NCBI RefSeq assembly: GCF_964355755.1
Contig: NC_092678.1
Coordinates: 5,802,922 to 5,866,921 of the forward strand
Direction: 5' to 3'
Length of the DNA stretch: 64,000 bases
Source of the DNA: Antedon mediterranea
Taxonomy: Eukaryota > Echinodermata > Crinoidea > Comatulida > Antedonidae
Shown here: positions 38,801 to 50,800 of the stretch, in pieces
How positions within the stretch are numbered: position 1 is the stretch's first letter
How the letters are laid out: every line of letters begins with the position of its first letter
The notes under the pieces: generated by a model
What the model saw: the letters and a program-made list of their open reading frames with translations, nothing else
Database searches by the model: none
Told to the model about the DNA's origin: nothing
Position numbers and translations under genes: made by a program

Positions 38801-41800
38801 GCTGGGTATGACCAACTAGCGTTCATGTTCCCAATTAATCATCCATTCATAGAAAGTAATAACAAAGAAGTCAATCTCTAGCAATTTTGGAATAAACCAA
38901 AAACCCCACAATCTTCATTAATTCATCTTTTTTTGGAACTTTATTCCAAGCTCCAATCTGTTCCTACTTCATTCCAAGTCCTATCCCCCACTTCATTCCA
39001 AGTCATATTTCAACATCATTCCAAGTCCTATCCCCTATAATACTACTTAATTCCAAGCCAAATCTCCACATCCATATCAGTCCTATTTCCGTGATACTAC
39101 ATCATCTCTAATCTCTTGGTACTTCATTCCAAGCTCCACCCATTCCAAGTCCTATTCCCACATCATTCCAAGCCCTACTCTCTTGGTACTTCATTCTAAT
39201 CTTGGTACTCCATTCCAAGTCCGATTCTTACATCATTCCAAGCCGTATGCCCTTGATACTACTCATTCCAAGCTCCACTGCCTTCATCTCTAGCCCAACT
39301 CCTTTCATCTCAAGCCCCACTGCCTTCATCTCTAGCCCAACTCCTTTCATCTCAAGCCCCACTGCCTTCATCTCAAGCCCCACTCCTTTTATCTCAAGCC
39401 CCACTGCCTTCATCTCAAGCCCCACTCCTTTCATCTCAAGCCCCACTGCCTTCATCTCAAGCCCCACTCCTTTCATCTCAAGCCCCACTGCCTTCATCTC
39501 TAGCCCCACTGCCTTCATCTCAAGCCCCACTCCTTTCATCCTAAGCACTACTCACTTCATCCCAAGCCCACTTTTTGTTTCATAACTGAATAACAGTCCA
39601 TCATTGGCAATTAAATTTGAACAATGATTGTTTGCAAAATAAAGATCTGATCTTCACTTGTTAATGGATTAACCAAATTACATTTTCATAACCTTAGATT
39701 TAATGCATATTTGATGTGATTGTATAATAATGTTAGCTTTAAGCTTAATGGCATTTTAACAAGGACGGCATGCCGATACTCATCTCTACCAATCCCGAAG
39801 GAACTAAACATGGATTCCAAAACACTCTTGCGGTTTTCCTGAACAAGATCCTGTTCCCAGGGAATTGCAGTTTTTGTTCTTATATTACTTCTATTTCCAT
39901 TTGAAATGTGCAAGAATTACTAAATTTCAAATTAAACTAATAAAATATTCAAGAGAACTAGATTTTTTTCTGATTGCCATTAAGTTTAGAGAAAGCACAT
40001 TTGAACCTGTTCAGTCAATGGTGCTATAAAAATGTGGTATTTATCTTATATCTATACAGAATTGAACAATCGCCTAAAATCATTTCATAATATAACATAC
40101 GTCAAATAGCTGTTATTTCTTATCCCACCACTAAGTTAATGGAAACGCATACCATTTGCGTATTTAGCACCAAATTATATTTATTGTTTGCATGTTAGCA
40201 CATAATCGTTAGTGTTGCATGGATATACGATACCACACATATACGAAACACCGCTGCACCAACCATGTCCCGTATCATCTACACACATAGAATTCATTTT
40301 ATACAATCAAGTCTTTAACGCCATCACACAAGAACATTAAAAAACAGCTAATAATGACACCTGCATGCAAATAATACACACACAATTCAATAATAAACAA
40401 ATTCACAGAAATACTAAACACAAAATGCCAACCAAGATCTTTTAGCATATAAAATGCTGCAACGTTATGTAAATAAATTAACTAATTCGACATTAAATGG
40501 TGCCTTATAAAAACCAAACAAGAGGCTGCAAATTTAAAACACATATTTAAACCACAAAAAAAAACAATCTCATCATAAAAAGTATAATTTCAAACGCTTA
40601 GGTTTCCCTAATACAGTAAAAACTATATCATACTATATAAAATTCTCCTGAAAATCAGCAAAAAATAAAATACCCCAAAAATAATAAAGAAAGCGTGTTT
40701 AATGGTGACAATTGTGTTGCGCCGCATTGGTGATTAGAGAACGAGAAACGTGAACAGATAACATACTCGCATGCATAACAAGACAGGAATAAAGTGTCTT
40801 TCACACCTGCTCCGGTCCAGTTCAAGTCCGGCTCCGCCAAATAAAATCGCATCTCAATGTTTTCGTTTTCACAACGCTCCACACAGCTAGCAACCAATCT
40901 TTTTACTTGTTATGCACGTAACTGCATGGTGCGTTGTGAAAACGAAAGGTTCCCAATGCTGTACACGCAATCTGACGTGAACCGGGACCGGAGCAGGTGT
41001 GAAGGACCCTTAAACGAAAAAAAGAGCGATGACATTATATATGGACCGAAAATAAGATGGCTTACCAGTGTGTATTCTCTATAGAGCTGCGTAATTGAAT
41101 ATCAAGAAAGAGAAAACATGCCGAGTATTGTATAACACACATCACATGAAGAATATATAACAAAAAACGTAAGATTGTAAGAAAATACAAGCGACATATG
41201 ACGTTCTTGCACATATAATTTCCCCAGTGCAAATAGGAATGGGTATTGATTAATTTTGGGGCACTTACTCACATAATGCAAAAGTATAATACATAAGCCA
41301 AGTATAAATACGCTCAACCGTGATAAGATTCAATATTTCAGTATAATATTATTTTGTATGAGGACTTAATTATTTCGGAAGACCTAGATTTGAATTTATC
41401 ATCAGAATGATGTTACGCGATCCTCGTAAACACAATATAACATCCATGTTTGATACGTATGGGAGCTTGCTGTACGCTATAATTTGACCTGAAGTTTATT
41501 GCGGTTTTGTCTATATAGTATATTAACGTGATAATTCATTTCATTATTTCAACCATGATAAAATGAAAATTGCTGGTAATAATAGAACATATTGAAATGT
41601 TGAATTCTTTCACAATAAGACATATTTAATTGCGTATGTAAAATACTTTTGTTTTTAAATTTATAAGTTACACGGGTAATTGTTTGGAGAAATTGGCAGA
41701 TTAAGGAACATTGCATTAAAATCATTTGTATAAATATAAATTTGTTTGTGGAGGAAAACAATTATTTGTTTAATTTACAGACAGATTTTTTTTATATTTT

Positions 41801-44800
41801 ATTTTAGAAGTTGATTACCTTCTTCTACAGAACTAAGGTAATTAAATAGGGAATTCCTATAGCTAGTACAGTTAAGTACATATAATTTGTGCAACATGTG
41901 ATCAGACCAGTTAATTTGGTTTAAGGAATTAAAGAAAGTTTCACTAATAACTATTAATCATTAATTCTATAATAAACAACAACATTGTGCTAATAACTAC
42001 ATTAAACAGTGTCACCAAATATCTATTAGTTTATAGCACGTTTATATTCCTATTTTCATTAGATAGCAATTTTTAAAACATACCGTTTATTTACATTTAT
42101 CAAATTAGACATTTAACATAAAATATCTGGTTTCTTATACATCAAAAATATTTTTTTTTAATCATGATATGATTTAAAAAAAAAATTATATTATAAATAT
42201 TTTTGAACATAGAAATATGAATCGACCAAAGATTTCATTTTGTCGTAACTGGAGAATTCTGTTTAATTAAAAATATGTGTAAAATTATTAAATTGCAAAA
42301 GGCCCGATCACATGTTATGTAATAATCGTAAAATATAACACTTATAAATTTCCCATAATATTGTTTTAGTCGCAAGTATTTGCTATATATGTTTTAATAA
42401 AAATATGTACCACACATACAAATATGTGTAGATTATGCTCAAACGAAACAGAAAAATAACGAAAATAAACCATGCGTTAGAATTAAATTTTTAATATTTT
42501 CGAGAGGAAAAAGCATAGCACAGTCACATGGTATAAAATTGTTTGTAAATTTAGAAAAAAAAGAACATAAAATACCATGGCAACAGAATCATTGCAACAG
42601 GAAGTGGACAGACATGTTTGGATTTTTTTTTAAATTTTAATTAATTATTCTCTTCTTTTTTTTTCTTCTTAATTTACACTTAAGTCATCTATTGATATAT
42701 ATACAGGTATAAATAAAAAAAATGTTTACATATGTTGTATGAATTATTATTATATTATAATATTTTTAAGTTTCTGTGATAATAGTGGAAAGCATACTTA
42801 GAAGATTATAAGTAAAACAATTGAAAACTAACTAAAACTTTGGTCTATGTTTCAGATGCTGGCACATTTTACCACTGGAGTAGGTTCAAATCTGACATGA
42901 TCCGCTTTCAATTTTATTTATTCTAGCATCATTGAGTGATTTGGAATTAATTTAAATTTATGTACATTTATTTAAAATTGTTATAATGAAACTTCTTTCA
43001 CAAAAAAATGTAAATTGCTTTTATATCTTGAATAACCTATACAATTTTGTTTTAAATAAAATGGTTTTAAATTCAAATTGTTATTGTTCCCGAGATGTAT
43101 GACTCTGTCAATTGACACTGGCACTGATGGATTGCATCAATAAAATTCTTTTTTTTTTCTAATAATTTAATGATCGAATATTAGAATGCTGTAATTTGTG
43201 TCAATCTTACTATCGATACATAAAGATTCCATCTGGAACTCTAGCAATTATTTAGTTAATCAAAGATTTCTTTCTTTATATGTCCACAGTACATGTAGAT
43301 ATAAACTTGAACATTTTAGTTAGTACAGTCAACTTACCCTTGTGCAGCCTTAATATTTTTGATTTTCTGAAAAGTCTGGTGTTTAAAATGTGTTTTTAAT
43401 GGAAAAATCGAATTTGGGCTTTTTTGGTTGAAAGTCTGGTTTTGAGATATTTCCAGTTTCCAGAGAGTCCGGAATTCAATACCAAACTCTCTGAAAACCA
43501 GAAACTCTCCAAAAAAATCAGTCTTTTCACGAGGTCAAAAAAGTCCCAAATTCATTTTTACTATTAAAAACAAATTCAGAAGACTTGAAGAAAAACCATA
43601 CAAATTAGGCCACCTCAAAGGCGTCGAGTATTGGGAGAGTTGACTGTATTAATTTTATGTTTTTAAAATGATTTCTTTCTAAACAATTTCAGTTTGAGAG
43701 CAACAATAACATTGTGTGTCCTAATTTGATATATTGCAATATTATTTTATTTTAATAAGGAAAAGTACACTAATTTACAAATTTTGTTTAACATGTCTTG
43801 TGTCCACCTTCCATGCTGCAACGAATTCTCCACCAATAACTTAAAGGCATTCGAATAAATAAAACATTTTTTTTATTGTTTATATATATAATGCATTCAA
43901 GATATGCAATGAGTTCCATGCAAGATATAGGTGCAGAGTAAGTCAGATGGGGGGAGGGGCGGGTTGCACACAGGTAAGTGATAGGGCAGGTATATTGGGG
44001 GGGGGAGGAAGGCTACTTGGGTGGAAGTAAACAGGTGGAATTGTCTCATTTTTTAAATTGAATAAATCATTTAATAGTAATTATAGTTTAACAAATGTTT
44101 AAAATTTGACAAATTCCACTCTGCCAACAATTATGCAAATCAGGGTAAAAACTTTTTGGAAATGGATCATAGTTTTGTTAAGAAAAAAAGAATTTTGCAT
44201 TAATCAAATCATACTCTTAATATTTTTAAATATAAAGACATTATAATTATTAATAATGTTTAGTCTTATTATTCTTGATATAAAATTACAGTTCAAAAAA
44301 TTTATATTTTTTCAAGATTATGAAATTAGTTTTTTTTTATTGACAATACTAAAAGCATTATTTTGGAGATTTAATTGCCCAATCACTGACAATCTAGAAA
44401 GCCAACATTTACTTCCAAAAGTTTAGTTAACACACTTAGGGACGAGTTAACTGAGACACCCGCTACCAAATGCTTTGAGATGTTACCATAGCACCTTAAA
44501 CTAGGATTTAAATTCCAAAAACAGATTTTAAATATAGTTTTATCCAATAAAAGTATCAATTTAGTTTGATTTAGAATTTAAACTCCCAGTTTCAAACATG
44601 TACCATGATGTTTACCCACCCAGCCTATAAACAACCACCACAATATATCGCTATTATTCATAACATCAATAAAAAAGCGTTAGGGAGAGCTTAAATGGAT
44701 ACTTACCCCTTTACCGCCAACCACCCCTTGTAGTTTGCACTTCAGGGAGTTTCCAGTGCACTCGTTCTCGTATATGCACCAATCACAGGCAAAATTACTA

Positions 44801-47800
44801 GACACACAGTTGGTACAGTCCTGGAAAGCACTACAGTCATAGAAGACAAACTCGCTGCTCACAAACTCCATGTTGGTCTCGTTTGAAAGTATGGATAGGT
44901 TCACTTTTCGAAATCCTAGAAAATTATTTTTATTGATATAAAGTTATCATTTAACATACAAGCTTTGGTCTGTCTATTCCATGGTATAAACTAGACTCCC
45001 AGCAGCCACTGAGTATAAACTAGACGCCCAGAAGTCGTGAATTATCAGATAGACTCCCAGCAGCTACTGAGTATAAACTAGACTCCCAGCAGCTACTGAG
45101 TATAAACTAGACTCCCAGCAGCCGTGGAGTAAAAAGTAGACTCCTAGCAGCTGTTGAGTATGAACTAGACTCTCAGCAGCTACTGAGTATAAACTAGACT
45201 CCCAGCAGCTGTGGAGTAAAAACTAGACTCCCAGAAGCCACTGATTATAAACTAGACTCTAAGAAGCTTTAGAGTATCTAGACCTCCAGAAGCCACTGAG
45301 TATCAAATAAATCTTTAAGCATTCATGGAAATTTTAATGGTTAAAAGCAAATTAAAAAAACAGTACTAACCATCAGGTTTGACAATTTCTACCTCAGGTG
45401 GTGTTTCACATGTCAATGTTGGGGATTCCTTTGTGTTGTCAATTGCTAAAACCGGCATTGTTTTAATGTCTTCAAAGACGCAGAAGTAAGATTGGGGTGT
45501 CCCACTAGGAAGGCTTCTCACCGTCAAAGTTAGCTGAAGGATAAAAAATAATAATTATTTACATAAATGTTTATAATATAATATACCTCATTCAGTATTT
45601 TTTTTTTAAAGTAATGGTACTTTGTTTAAACTTCCCTTCCCATGATTTTTTTTTTATGTTATAATGTGGTATGGTGGATGGCATGAGGGATCCCTTTTTA
45701 ACAGTAGAACAAGAACATAAAAGAGGGAAATTGTGCAACAAACGGACATTTTCTAGCTTAAGGCGTCAGATTCTTGTCACAATCTTGAGACAGACCTCAT
45801 TTGGCTGTCAACTCAAATCTTTTCTTCTACTAGATAACTAAGCAATTTTAGTGTCAAGGTTGATCGGTCATGCATAAAATTCTCAAGCCCAAAGACTATA
45901 AACAGCTCGTAATTTGTCTAGAAGAATTCGTTTTGAATTCTTAATTTACTCTCAAGTGTACTATAAAATAGTGCTTTTTTTCCGAAATGCATATCATAGC
46001 TGATAGTTCAATATATTTTTGAAATTAAGCTGAAGATAGGTTGACCATTTTATGACATGTTGAGAAAAAAAACCCTGAATTACTGGGCTAATAAACAGAA
46101 AATAGCGACTTTGAATATACTGACAATTGAACATTTAACCAGTCTTCAGGCCAGATTCGCATTACGTGCCACCTCATCACCCAAAATTCTCAAGCCCAAA
46201 GACTATAAACAGCTCGTAATTTGTCTAGAAGAATTCGTTTTGAATTCTTAATTTACTCTCAAGTGTACTATAAAATAGTGCTTTTTTTCCGAAATGCATA
46301 TCATAGCTGATAGTTCAATATATTTTTGAAATTAAGCTGAAGATAGGTTGACCATTTTATGACATGTTGAGAAAAAAAACCCTGAATTACTGGGCTAATA
46401 AACAGAAAATAGCGACTTTGAATATACTGACAATTGAACATTTAACCAGTCTTCAGGCCAGATTCGCATTACGTGCCACCTCATCACCCACCTTGCAGTT
46501 GGGTTGCAAAAGTAGATAGATAATCACTGTTTAAACTAGATCCGTACCTGGTGGTAGTTAAGGGCGTGTGGCGCAGTGTGTTGGATGTTGGACTACTGAT
46601 CGTAAGATCGTGAGTTCAAATCCAATGCTCGTCGCATCGTTTGTATCCTAAGACAATTTACGTATTACGTTTGCCTCTCTCCTCCCAGCTGTACAAATAG
46701 GTACTCAATATATGTGTTTGATAAAAAAATGACCGGGGTAATAATATGTATGCTTAGACTGAGGTTTCACAACATTAGGCACTTTATAAATCCAGGATAT
46801 TATTATTTGAGATATCACTGGTACAAAAATCTGACTGATTCAGTCTGGTCTATCAAAGGATTTTGCTCAGCAGTAATCTTCGGTGGTCATATTACAGATG
46901 GCTATATTAATGGCTTACTGGAAAGTGCAACAGACCTGTGTCCTATTATCTTCTCATACAATTTTAATGGTGTATTAATAATAGAAAGATGAAATCTTTG
47001 TTCTTTGTTTGCAGATTCTAATAGTACATGCGAATGACCTTAATAGAGATGGTTATTCTACTCACAAGAGCCATACTAAAGTAGAAATTTGTTTAACAGT
47101 CGGTTAGATAATCAATAAATATAAATATACAAAATTTATTATATTTCAAATTTCAGTCAACTTCTTTACCACTTCTACTTCTTATCTCACACGCTTCCTC
47201 TTGCCATTCCTTATCCTCACTCCATTCTTGACATTTTCATCAATTTCTCCCTTTCTTCCACCATTCCTTACCCTTCTCTCTACTCCTTATTCCAAACTTC
47301 TTACCCTTCTCCTACTTCTTATTCCTCCTCCTCAAATTCTTACTATTCCTTTAACTCCTTACACCTTCTATTCCTTACTCATCTCTCCATTGCTTACCTC
47401 TCTCCTTATTCCACACCCATCCTCTCTTCACTTTCTTCTTCTCTCTTTACTCCTTCCCCTACCTTCACTTCTTCTCCCTTCATTCCTTCCCTCCCTTCAC
47501 TTTTTTTTCCCATTCCTCCTTCTCCTACCTCCACTACTTCTTCTCCCTTCACTCTATCCCTCCTTTCACTTCTTCTTCTCCCTTCACTCTATCCCTCCTT
47601 TCACTTCTCTCCCTTCCTTCCCTTTCTCTTCTTCCTTCCTTCCCCTCTCCTCCACTTCTTCCTTCTTCCTTCCTCCTTCTCCTCTTCTCTCTCTCTCTAC
47701 TCCACTACTTCTTCTTCTTCCTACCCCACCTCCTTCCTCTCCTCCTTTCACTTCTTTCTCCTTCCCTCTCCTTCTCCTACCTCCACTACTTCTTTTCCCT

Positions 47801-50800
47801 TGTCACTCCTCACCTCTCTTCACTTCCCCTCCCTCTCCTTCTACTATCTCCACTACTTCTTCTCCCTTCACTCCTTCCCTTTCACTTCTCCTTCCCTCTC
47901 CTTCTCCTACCTCCACTACTTCTCCTTCTCTCCCTTCCTCCTTCCCTCCTTCACTCTCCTTCTCTTATCTCCACTACTTCTCTCCCTTCACTCCTTCCCT
48001 TTCACTTCTCCTTCCCCCTCCTCCTCTTCTTCCTCCTTCATTTTCCTCCTTTCCTCTTCCTCTCTCCTTCCTCTCCTCCCCCTCATTCTCCCTCCCTCTC
48101 TTCTCCCTCCCCTCTCTTTCCTTCTCCTTCCCTCCTCCCTACTTCTTCTCCCTTCACTCCTTCCCTCCTTTCACTTCTCCTTCCCTCTCCTTCTCCTACC
48201 TCGACTACTTTTTCTCCCTTCACTCCTTTCTCTTCTTCTTCTCCCTTCCCTCTCCTTCTCCTACCTCCACTACTTCTTTTCCCTTCACTCCTCCCCTCCT
48301 TTCACTTCTCCCTCCCCTCTCCTTCTACTATCTCCACTACTTCTTCTCCCTTCACTCCTTCTCTTTCACTTCTCCTTCCCTCTCCTTTTCCTACCTCCAC
48401 TACTTCTTCTCCCTTCACTCCTTCCCTTCCCTCTCCTTCTCCTACCTCGACTACTTTTTCTCCCTTCACTCCTTTCTCTTCTTCTTCTCCCTTCTCTCTG
48501 ATTCTCCTACCTCCACTTCTTCTCCCTTCACTCCTTTCTCTTCTTCTTCTCCCTTCCCTCTGTTTCTCCTACCTTCACTACTTCTTCTCCCACCTTCACT
48601 ACTTCTTCTCCCTTCACTCCTTCCCTCCTTTCACTTCTTCTCCCTTCACTCCTTCTCCTACCGCCACTTCTTCTTCTCCCTTCACTCTTTCCCTACCTTC
48701 ACTTTTTCCCCTCCCTTTATAATACATTTGAGGTTTTTATTTTATGTTATGTTATACAAATGCAGTTATTTTATTTTTGAAATTCTTTCATTTCTTTGAG
48801 TGCCTTTAATTTAGTCTCCAGACAAATCAACTACTTAGAACATAGTATAATTTTTCCCATTGAATCCATGAGTAATTATTTTCAAGAAGAGAACCAATTG
48901 TTTTCTTCTGTATAAAGCCTATACTAGTTTAATTTAATCACAAAAAAAACACACTACCTTATTCAAAATCTGATCACGCACACGTTCATCATTAAAACAT
49001 AAAAATTGATAATATTTTGCAATCAACTTGATGTCTGACATTTTGAAATAGGAATTAGATTTTGAATAATTACTACAGATTTTCAATCCGTTACCCAGCA
49101 AATTATACTGCATTCGTTTACGTACATTAATTATTGTATATGTTATTAATCTATTTTTTAAATGTCAACATAAATGTCTTGTGGTTTGCGGTTCGGAACG
49201 GTAATTAAACATCACAGGAAAATAATATGATATTTTTACTATGCCTGATCAATCATTTGGCTACAGTACATCCATTTTGAAATTAAAATTAAATACATTA
49301 TGCATGTGAAAATTAAATTGTTTCAAATGGATATTTTTGTCATTATAAATTTTTAAATTATTAATTAATTTATATTTGAAATTTTGAAATAACTGAGCCT
49401 GTTTTTCTCAGCACAAATAGGGTTTAATTTATAATATAGAATTATGTATGGTTAATTTCTTTTACTCTATAGCCGTTATTCTCATCAAGCACCTACCAAA
49501 TGTTGTTTGCGCATTCGATTAAAATCTGGTGATGAAAGTTTACCAAAATTCCCTTTTGATATTTTGAGGGGTGCCCGGGGCGCGATTTTTTTTTTCGTAC
49601 ATAAGTTGGGAACCCCCTCATGAAACGTCACAAAATAAACATGAATAATTCATCAGTTTTAACTGAACAACACACGCAACAAGAAAATTTTAAAATGTTC
49701 TTGTTCCGTGTGCACCCAAGCGTATAGCAACAAGAAGTGATTACACAAGTGCGGTACGATTCTAGGCCTATCTCCGCTGTTGTTGCGGCGTGCGATTTCA
49801 TAGAAGAATAGCGGCATTTTGTGTGGATTGTCGAAATAATCAGCCTTTAGTTTATGGTGTTTTAATATAATTTATTACTAAAGAATTACGTGTTAAAATT
49901 ATAGTTTCTATTAATACTATTAGGCCTAATTATTAGTCTCTAAACCCATGTCTATTCTAGTAGTAGCTGTGTGGGTGTGTGTGACGTGTGTGTGTTAGGT
50001 ATGACCAAAGATAGTTACACTATCTTTGGTATGACACAATCCGAGTAATAAGTCAGCAAAATTAAACAATAAACATTACACAAAAATACATTTTTTATTC
50101 TCGTGGGTCAAATCTTCCCATCTCATGTGTTCATATACGCGCAGTTTTAAAGTTCCTTTGAGTACATGCATATTGTTTGATAATAAAATAGCAGAATTAA
50201 AAAAATACAGTATAGGCCTACAAATTATACACATTCTTTATTCTTGTGGGTCTAAGCTTTCTTTGGGCTATGTCCAATGAATTACTACTTAGTTTAATCA
50301 TGGAGGTATAAAATAAATTTATTTTATACCTCCATGGTTTAATGTCTTGCCTAGCTGTCGATTAGCCTCGACTCGACACATTTTGTGTGAAGAAGAGTGC
50401 GCGAAGGCAATCACGTGAATTGACTTAGAATCCTAGGCCTACAGTAGAAAGTATCGTATCGCAGTTGTGTACGTGTGCACCCAAGCGTATAGCAACAAGA
50501 AGTGATTACACGCACAACTAAACTGCGATACGATTCTTTCTACAGTAGGCCTAGGATTCTAGGTCAATTCACGTGATTGCCTTCGCGCACTCTTCTTAAT
50601 CTTCACACACACACCACTATGCAAAATGTGTCGAGGCTAATCGACAGCTAGGCAAGATATTAAACTAAGTACTGTAGTTAATTGGACATAGCCCAAAGAA
50701 AGCTTAGACCCACAAGAATAAAAAATGTATATAATTTGTGTACTGTAATTTTTTAATTCTGCTATTTTATTATCAAACAATATGCATGTACTCAAAGGAA

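Larger units (their letters stand above)
32582..44706 (-). other. 12.1-kb plexin intron between PSI2 and IPT2
   Basis: Mostly AT-rich. It holds MITE copies (33727, 35018, 36555, 40793, 43323), the minisatellite at 38930-39575 and G-rich DNA at 43950. Two minus-strand islands of higher GC (37136-37400 and 37758-38000) have open frames without recognisable domains. The second ends in a GAGACACACCTTACCGGTGA motif that is repeated near 57238, so it is probably a repeat. No other plexin exon is needed here, since the flanking exons join in phase. Confidence 0.65.

Noticed and set aside
39202-39585. Heptapeptide-repeat proteins on both strands
   Set aside because: The 21-bp minisatellite keeps both strands open. 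No signal peptide, domain or promoter supports either.
42840-42915. Possible SINE head (GTAGGTTCAAATCTGAC)
   Set aside because: A box B-like motif only. The body motifs of the SINE families in this window are absent.
47201-48799. A 532-codon open frame on the plus strand
   Set aside because: It lies wholly in the pyrimidine satellite, has only Ser/Leu/Pro/Phe/Thr repeats, and a second frame is equally open. Composition explains it.
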